NCBI GenBank assembly: GCA_009841145.1
Contig: VXMJ01000093.1
Location: forward strand, 29,257 to 93,256
Length of the DNA: 64,000 bases
Source of the DNA: Caldilineaceae bacterium SB0661_bin_34
GTDB taxonomy: Bacteria > Chloroflexota > Anaerolineae > Caldilineales > Caldilineaceae
Direction of reading: 5' to 3'
The notes under the pieces are model-generated. The model did not search any database. It had not been told where the DNA came from and saw nothing but the letters and a program-made list of their open reading frames with translations. Position numbers and translations under genes: made by a program. This document shows, one piece after another, positions 57,984 through 64,000 of this stretch. Every line of letters starts with the position of its first letter. Positions within the stretch are counted from its first letter, which is position 1.

Positions 57984-58883
57984 GTGAATACCGTTATGGA
58001 TTCCAGGTTCACCGGCGTCGTGCCGGCCATCATCACACCTCTGACCTCGGAAGGGAAGCTCAACGAGGATGCCTTCCGCCAAATCATGGAGTTCAACATC
58101 GAGGCTGGCGTGCAGGGCTTCTGGGTGGCCGGCGGCACGGGCGAGAGCGTGTTGCTGGACGACGCGGAGAACATGCGCATTGCGGAGATCGCGGCCGATC
58201 AGGCCGCCGGGCGCGCGTACAACATCATGCATGTTGGAGTCGCCTCCACTCATCGGGCCGCCCGCCTGGCCGAACACGCGGCCAAGGCGGGTTGCGAGGC
58301 CATCTGCTGTGTCCCGCCCTACTTCTACATGCAGTCGGACAAGGCCGTAGCCGAACACTACCGCGTGGTGGCGGAGGCGGCCGACCTGCCCTTCTTTGCC
58401 TACAACGTGCCCGGATTCACCCATCGCGAGATTGACATTCCCCTGATGCGGAGGATCCAGGATGAGGTTCCGCAACTGACGGGGCTCAAACATTCCGGTG
58501 CCAACACGTCGTTGGTCAAGGACTTCGCCGACATGGGCCTGTCCTGCTACATCGGCAACAGCACCCTGATGCTGCCGGCCCTGACGCTGGGTGCCTCGGG
58601 TTGCGTGGATGGTCCGCCCAACGTGGCTCCCGAGTGCTGGGTGGCCATATGGAACTCCTGGCAGGCAGGCGATTTGTCGGCCGCGCGTGCGGCCCAGGAA
58701 GCCGCCACCAAGGTCACGATGCTGGTCCGCAGTTGCGGCTCCCGTTTCCACGCCGTGTGCAAGGCCATCCTGTCCCGACGGCTGGGCGTGGCGTGCGGCG
58801 ACCCGCGGCCGCCCGGCGAACCGCTGACCGACGACGAGGTGGCGGCGATTCACGGTGCCATGAGCTCTCTGGGCTTGGACTGA
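57984..58883 (+). CDS. DapA/NanA-family (dihydrodipicolinate synthase-like) aldolase
   Basis: FTGVVPAIITPLTSEGKLNEDAFRQIMEFNIEAGVQGFWVAGGTGESVLL...CCVPPYFY...FFAYNVPGFT...LTGLKHSG. Confidence 0.93.
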   Translation: MNTVMDSRFTGVVPAIITPLTSEGKLNEDAFRQIMEFNIEAGVQGFWVAGGTGESVLLDDAENMRIAEIAADQAAGRAYNIMHVGVASTHRAARLAEHAAKAGCEAICCVPPYFYMQSDKAVAEHYRVVAEAADLPFFAYNVPGFTHREIDIPLMRRIQDEVPQLTGLKHSGANTSLVKDFADMGLSCYIGNSTLMLPALTLGASGCVDGPPNVAPECWVAIWNSWQAGDLSAARAAQEAATKVTMLVRSCGSRFHAVCKAILSRRLGVACGDPRPPGEPLTDDEVAAIHGAMSSLGLD

Positions 58884-58924
58884 CCACGGGCGCAACCGCG
58901 CCGACCCAACAAGGAACCAACACT

Positions 58925-59956
58925 ATGAAAGCTGCTGTCTACACCGGCATCCGGGAAATCGAGGTGCAGGAGATCGACCGGGTCCCGGCCGCGTCGGATT
59001 ATGTGGTCATTGACACCAAGGTCACTGGCATTTGCGGCAGCGATCTGCATGCCTACTACGGGGAGTGGCCCCCGACCCCTGGCGAAGCCGCCGGTCATGA
59101 AACCTGCGGTGTGGTCGTGGAGGTTGGCGCCGGGGTGGATCATGTGCGGGAAGGCGATCGCGTGGTGATGGAAGTCACCTCGAACTGCGGCCGTTGCCTG
59201 TACTGCCGCAAGGGGCAGTACAACCACTGTGTCAAGAAGCATGTGAGCTGGAAGGGCGGCCACGGCGGGTTTGCCGAATACACCAACGTGCACGCCTCCA
59301 CTGTCTTTCAGTTGCCCGACAGCATCACCTATCGGCAGGGAGCGCTGGTCGAACCCCTGGCGGTTGGCTATCGGGCGGTCATGCGCGCCGAACCGAGCCA
59401 CCAGGACCGTCTGGCCGTCATCGGCGGCGGCACGATTGGGTTGCTCACGCTGGCCGCGGCCAAGGCCGTTGGGGTGCGGGAGACCCTGATCACCGTCAAG
59501 TACGACCAGCAGGCCGAGATTGCCCGGCACTTCGGAGCGGACCATGTGGTCGACATCAACGACACCGATGTCCGGGAGTACGTGCGCGACTTTACCGACG
59601 GCCACGGGCTGGATGTGGTCGTCGAGACGGTGGGCAGCGCCCAAGGCTTTGACGACGCGCTGGACATCATTCGCCCGCAGGGTACGGTGGTGCTGGTGGG
59701 TGGCTACCACAAGCCGTTGGAAGTGGACCTGAGCAAGATCATGAACCTGGAGCCGATTGTCACCGGCTCCCTGTGTTACAGCTACAGCGGCATGGTGACG
59801 GACTTCGACGCCGCGATCGAGTTGATCGACACCGGCGCGGTGGATGCCGAGCGCATCGTGACCCACGACTACAGCTTGGAAGAGACGCCTGAGGCCTTCC
59901 GGGTTTCGTCGGACAAGAACTCCGGGGTGGTCAAGGCCCACATCGTGCAGGAGTAG
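58925..59956 (+). CDS. Zinc-dependent alcohol dehydrogenase (MDR family)
   Basis: TGICGSDLHAYYGEWPPTPGEAAGHETCGVVVEVGAGV...CGRCLYCRKGQYNHC...AVIGGGTIGLLTLAAAKAVG. Confidence 0.95.
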   Translation: MKAAVYTGIREIEVQEIDRVPAASDYVVIDTKVTGICGSDLHAYYGEWPPTPGEAAGHETCGVVVEVGAGVDHVREGDRVVMEVTSNCGRCLYCRKGQYNHCVKKHVSWKGGHGGFAEYTNVHASTVFQLPDSITYRQGALVEPLAVGYRAVMRAEPSHQDRLAVIGGGTIGLLTLAAAKAVGVRETLITVKYDQQAEIARHFGADHVVDINDTDVREYVRDFTDGHGLDVVVETVGSAQGFDDALDIIRPQGTVVLVGGYHKPLEVDLSKIMNLEPIVTGSLCYSYSGMVTDFDAAIELIDTGAVDAERIVTHDYSLEETPEAFRVSSDKNSGVVKAHIVQE

Positions 59957-61488
59957 TGCTTGGGAGTCCCGGTCTCCCGCGACTCTTGTCCGAACCGGCC
60001 AGCCTGCGGCCGTCCGGCAGGCTGGATCTGACAGCCTGCCTAGTGGTCTGCGGGTTGCTTCTGCTGCAACAGGCATGGGCCTGGCAGGCGGCCGGCCGCT
60101 GGCCCCTGTCAGGCGACTCCTCCCTCTACGCCTTTCAGGCACTCCACTGGTGGGGTGAGCCGGATCCGCTGTTCCTGGCCCACTGGCTAGACAAGCCACC
60201 CGTTTACATTTGGTTGCAGTCGCTGGCGCTGCATCTGGGGCGCAACACGCTATTGGCTGCCAAGAGCGTCAACTTGGCGGCTACCGTCCTGACCGGTCTG
60301 GTGTTGGTGCTTTGGTGCGTGCGCCTCAGGGGATGGCCGAGCGCCGCCTTGGTGGCCGGAGTCTGGAGCCTCAACCCATTGGTATTGGCCTGGGCTCCCT
60401 CCGGGTTGACGGATCCCCTCATGGTGCTTTGGGGCATGGCCGCGCTGTGGCTGGCCTGGGAAGGCAGGTGGTTCGGAGCCGGGTTGCTGTTGGCCCTTGC
60501 CCTGTTCACGCGTCAGGCAGGACTCGCCTATTTGGCCATGTTGCCTGTGGTTGTACATGTGCGGGCCCAACCGGATACGCCTGTTGACTGGAAGCCCTTG
60601 CTGTTTGGGTTCTCGGCGGTTGCCGTTCCCATCCAGCTGTGGGATCTCGCCCGTTGGCACGCCGCACCCTCCTTCTGGACGTTGGGCTTTGACCACTATG
60701 CACCACTGGGAATCGTGCCGCCCCAAGACTGGTGGCCGAGGCTGGCGGAATGGCTGCCACTGATCCGCGAGTTGACGGGACACTGGAGCGGAGCCGTGGC
60801 CATGGCTGCCCTGTTGATCTGGGGGATGTTTGAGCACCGGTCTGATGGGGAGCGACGGCAACGCCGGCTTGGGTTCTGGCTGCTCGCGGCCGCCTGTGGA
60901 TGGCTTGCCATTCACGTGATGCTGTCCTTCAGCATCTGGCTCAGATACCTGCTTCCGCTGGCGCCTCTTCTGTGCGTTGTCCTTCCGTGCCTGTTGCCGC
61001 GAATGGTCAGGCTCGTGTCCTTGCGGGGACTGTTGTTGCTCCTGGCTTCGTCCGTAGTGCTGTTCAGCGAGGCCCTATACATCCCGCGCGCGCAACTCCA
61101 ATATCTGCCAACCGGTCCGCGTACCAAGGAACTGGCCGGCCTGCCGGAGGCGGTCCAACGACTGCAGGCTGCCGCCCCTCCGAGATCGGTGCTGCTCGAA
61201 AGGGAGTTCAGTTGGCACTACCTATATCTGCTGTACGGCGACACGGCACTGAACCGACATTGGTTTGCCGATGCCGACCACCTTGTGGACTTGCTGCATG
61301 AACTGCCGTCGGAAACCCTCGTATTTTGGGTGCGCGCCCGTCGGGATGAGCCCGAAGCCGGGCGTCTGCTGACAAAGCTGGCACAAGGTGGCGTACATGC
61401 CACGGTCTGCTTGGAGATTGAGGAAATCATACTGCAGGAGCTGAGCACAAATCCGGGTCGGCGTTGCGCTCTTTTCGGTCCTCGATGA
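59956..61488 (+). CDS. Polytopic membrane glycosyltransferase (GT39/PMT-like)
   Basis: GDSSLYAFQALHWWGEPDPLFLAHWLDKPPVYIWLQSLAL...NPLVLAWAPSGLTDPLMVLWGMAALWLAW; multiple TM segments. Confidence 0.85.
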   Translation: MLGSPGLPRLLSEPASLRPSGRLDLTACLVVCGLLLLQQAWAWQAAGRWPLSGDSSLYAFQALHWWGEPDPLFLAHWLDKPPVYIWLQSLALHLGRNTLLAAKSVNLAATVLTGLVLVLWCVRLRGWPSAALVAGVWSLNPLVLAWAPSGLTDPLMVLWGMAALWLAWEGRWFGAGLLLALALFTRQAGLAYLAMLPVVVHVRAQPDTPVDWKPLLFGFSAVAVPIQLWDLARWHAAPSFWTLGFDHYAPLGIVPPQDWWPRLAEWLPLIRELTGHWSGAVAMAALLIWGMFEHRSDGERRQRRLGFWLLAAACGWLAIHVMLSFSIWLRYLLPLAPLLCVVLPCLLPRMVRLVSLRGLLLLLASSVVLFSEALYIPRAQLQYLPTGPRTKELAGLPEAVQRLQAAAPPRSVLLEREFSWHYLYLLYGDTALNRHWFADADHLVDLLHELPSETLVFWVRARRDEPEAGRLLTKLAQGGVHATVCLEIEEIILQELSTNPGRRCALFGPR

Positions 61489-61836
61489 ACGTGGCGGGCA
61501 GGGGCAATGCTCTGCCCTGGTCGTGACCTGGAAACGGGGACAGGGTTTGGAGGAACAGGTGGTCTTCCTGCAAGAACTGCTTGAGATAGATCAGCAACAA
61601 CATATCGAGCTGACGGATGAGCGGCATACACCACACCGGCACGACGGCATCGTGGTGCGCGGCGGTGATTCCGCAAATGGTGGAGGGTGCCGGTCAAGGA
61701 TGGTCTGTGCCTCAATCAGGCGTCGTCCCGGAGTCGGAATCCAGGGTTGTGTCAGGCGCGGGATTGATCCCTATGGGTGTGCCTAGTAGAATGAGGCAGA
61801 AAGCCTCACTATTTGCATCACAGAGGTTGGTGGCCC

Positions 61837-62100
61837 ATGCACCAAATCACGGTCAGAGGCTTCGATGACGAGCTGAACTCCATCCTGCGCCGCCTGGCTA
61901 AGCGGGAGGGGATTTCTCTAAACCAGGCCGCGCTCAGGTTGCTCCGGCAGGGGGCTGGTCTGCCAGATGGCGCAGCCAAGGTGGACTGCGTCGACACTTC
62001 GTTGGATCATCTGATTGGAACCTGGACCCAGGCAGAAGCGGATGAGATGGATGCTGCCCTGGAGGATTTTGCGTCCATTGACGAGGCAGTCTGGGAATGA
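61837..62100 (+). CDS. VapB/FitA-type antitoxin
   Basis: MHQITVRGFDDELNSILRRLAKREGISLNQAALRLLRQGAGL; ATGA overlap with the PIN toxin. Confidence 0.88.
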   Translation: MHQITVRGFDDELNSILRRLAKREGISLNQAALRLLRQGAGLPDGAAKVDCVDTSLDHLIGTWTQAEADEMDAALEDFASIDEAVWE

Positions 62101-62528
62101 AGATTCTCCTGGACTCCAACGCTTACTCCCTGCTTATGCGGGGACACGGGGACGTTGCGGCGTTGGTGCGGAGGGCCGAGGAAGTCCTGTTCTCCGCTGT
62201 CGTGGTTGGCGAACTGATGTATGGCTTCCGGCGCGGCAAGCATTTCGAGCGGAACGCTGCCCACCTCCGTTCATTTCTCGATAACCCATACACCTCCTTC
62301 GTGGCAGTGGGGCCGGTCACCGCCGACCGCTACTCCAGAATAGCCGCAGCATTGAGGGCAAAAGGTCGTCCCATTCCGACCAACGATGTCTGGATCGCCG
62401 CCCACGCGATGGAGACCGGAGCCGATTTGGTTTCGGCGGATGCACACTTCGAACATGTTGAAGGGGTTGTCTGGGTGCGAGTCGCGTCGGTTCCATCGGA
62501 TGGATATACCGATAGGAAGACGCGTTGA
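62097..62528 (+). CDS. vapC: PIN-domain toxin (VapC)
   Basis: MKILLDSNAYSLLMRGHGDVAALVRRAEEVLFSAVVVGELMYGF...PIPTNDVWIAAHAMETGADLVSADAHFEHV. Confidence 0.95.
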   Translation: MKILLDSNAYSLLMRGHGDVAALVRRAEEVLFSAVVVGELMYGFRRGKHFERNAAHLRSFLDNPYTSFVAVGPVTADRYSRIAAALRAKGRPIPTNDVWIAAHAMETGADLVSADAHFEHVEGVVWVRVASVPSDGYTDRKTR

Positions 62529-62880
62529 GGAAACCAGCATCATCTCTCGTGCTGGCAATCCTCTGCACGAGAGTTTCCAGTGACTGCCGGGACGCAGACA
62601 ACTTTGTCCAGTCTGGTTCGCCAACGAGAGTCCGGAAAAGCCCTCTTTGGTGAACTCGCTCTCTGTTAGCTTGAACAGAACGACCTTGGTTTTTCCCTCC
62701 CCCTTGCCGCACTTGGTCCCAAAGGGGAGTGCGAGCGGTCGGGCCCTATGAGAATCCAATGGCCCGTGAACAGGAAATGACGACAAACTACGGGATGGTT
62801 CAGTCATCCATATGAGTCCCCTCTACCTATAATGGCTTTCATCCGCCGTGTGCCGGTGCTCCGTCAGCCATCTTCATTCC

Positions 62881-63522
62881 ATGTCCGACATGCGTCCGCA
62901 ACCATCTCTGGCCGCGCTCCTGGAGAGCCTGCTGTTTGTTGCACCCGAACCCGTAACGGTCCAGGCCCTGGCCCGGGTCGTGGACCGGCCCGCGCCGGTG
63001 GTGCGGTTTGCCCTTGAGGAACTGGAAGAGACCCTTGAACAGAACCAGCGCGGCCTGCGGTTGCTGACCTTGGGGCAGAAGGTGGCTTTGGTGACCATGC
63101 CCGAAGCCGGAGACGCGATCGACCGGTTTGTGGCCTTGGCCCGACGGTCGCGCCTGAGCCAGCCGGCCACGGAAACCGTGGCCATCATTGCCTATCACCA
63201 GCCGGTCACGCGGGCGCAGATCGAGGCAATCCGCGGCGTGGACAGTGCCCATGTGCTGCGGACGTTGCTGGCCCGCGAGCTGATTGAGGTGCGCGGCCGC
63301 AAGGAAACGGTAGGCAACCCGTTGCTGTACGGGGTGACGGAGCAGTTCCTTCTTTATTTCGGCATGACCTCGTTGGAGGAACTGCCGGAACTGGATCCCG
63401 AGGCGGCCTCCAGGATCGAGGATGCGGCGGCGGAAGCCGACGATGCGGACTTAACAGGAGATGACATGGAGTCGGTTGCCGAACCGGATCTTCAACCGGA
63501 CGCGGCATCCGTCGTCAGTTGA
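62881..63522 (+). CDS. scpB: Segregation and condensation protein B
   Basis: LAALLESLLFVAPEPVTVQALARVVD...GLRLLTLGQKVALVTMPE...ETVAIIAYHQPVTRAQIEAIRGVDSAHVLRTLLARELIEVRGRKETVGNPLLYGVTEQFLLYFGM. Confidence 0.97.
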   Translation: MSDMRPQPSLAALLESLLFVAPEPVTVQALARVVDRPAPVVRFALEELEETLEQNQRGLRLLTLGQKVALVTMPEAGDAIDRFVALARRSRLSQPATETVAIIAYHQPVTRAQIEAIRGVDSAHVLRTLLARELIEVRGRKETVGNPLLYGVTEQFLLYFGMTSLEELPELDPEAASRIEDAAAEADDADLTGDDMESVAEPDLQPDAASVVS

Positions 63523-63877
63523 CCTCGCCCAGTTCCCGGTAAAGGATCCACTGTCCTTCAGGTGCACCCGGCACCGGAGCGCGGTTGTAGTACAGGTCGA
63601 AGCAGCGTCCCTGTGTAGTGGCGATGCGGAAGTAAATTCGGCCCACGCCCCATGAACCGGTCTTGAGAGCCCTCGCCTTGTTGCCCGGTCGCATGTTGCG
63701 GGCCATGCGTCCGTGGCGGGAATGATCCCGCCATTCTTCCAGCAGCGTCTCCACGGCGAACACGTCCCCGTCCCAGACGAATCGATCCGGGCAGTGCGGG
63801 TCCTTGATCCTGACCGGTTCCTGGTCGAATTCGACCGTCACCGTCTCGTCGATGAAGCGAATGGCCTGCAACGGCAT
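63515..63877 (-). CDS. DUF6504-like protein
   Basis: RFVWDGDVFAVETLLEEWRDHSRHGRMARN...SWGVGRIYFRIATTQGRCFDLYYNRAP...WILYRELGEVN. Confidence 0.75.
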   Translation of the reverse strand: MPLQAIRFIDETVTVEFDQEPVRIKDPHCPDRFVWDGDVFAVETLLEEWRDHSRHGRMARNMRPGNKARALKTGSWGVGRIYFRIATTQGRCFDLYYNRAPVPGAPEGQWILYRELGEVN

Positions 63878-63948
63878 CGGCAACCTTGTGTCCCTACTAC
63901 GTGAATCGAGTCGCAGTCCGCTCAATTCTGGCCGGTGTTCTATGCATT

Positions 63949-64000
63949 GGGACTTATATACCTGACTACGCAGTCGGCATACCTTGTTCACGGGTCCTTG
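63949..64000 (-). mobile_element. Right end (and last codons of tnpB) of another TnpB element leaving the window
   Basis: GGGACTTATATACCTGACTACGCAGTCGGCATACCTTGTTCACGGGTCCTTG; reverse strand encodes ...RTREQGMPTA*, like ...MTREQGMLATLEPPGSGA* of the intact TnpB, and shares TAGTCARGTATRTAA-TCCC after/including the stop. Confidence 0.65.

Noticed and set aside
1-64000. tRNA, rRNA or CRISPR loci
   Set aside because: None recognised by eye; a tRNAscan/Infernal run would be needed to exclude a tRNA.

Overview
High-GC bacterial window. The gene complement (secreted SH3 proteins with PTPTP linkers, a DUF6391-type protein, ScpB, RecF, HolA, transketolase) looks Chloroflexota-like; that taxonomic call is inference only. 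The conserved backbone includes recF-holA-DUF6391-tkt-ggt, mscS, a sugar ABC transporter with enolase-superfamily, DapA-like and alcohol dehydrogenase genes, GH16, GH32, a GT39-like protein and scpB. Between these genes is a large accessory load. It includes IS630 with a likely frameshift, IS701-like with an exact 5-bp TSD, an intact TnpB element with unusual 29-bp terminal inverted repeats, TnpB pieces at both window edges, IS110 and ISAs1 relics, and a degenerate DDE element. There are at least four toxin-antitoxin loci or relics, two Fic proteins (one lacking the catalytic His), an AAA ATPase + TOPRIM pair, and a DUF4143 ATPase coupled to a ~1412-aa NACHT/STAND-like NTPase ending in a putative PD-(D/E)xK nuclease, preceded by a 36-bp palindrome. 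The strongest candidates for undescribed biology are the DUF4143/NACHT-nuclease operon (50.3-55.9 kb), the AAA+TOPRIM pair (27.4-29.2 kb), the Met-rich repeat secreted protein (39.8-40.4 kb) and the resolvase/degenerate-Fic coupled gene chain (17.4-19.4 kb). All family assignments come from reading motifs by eye; no database search was run.
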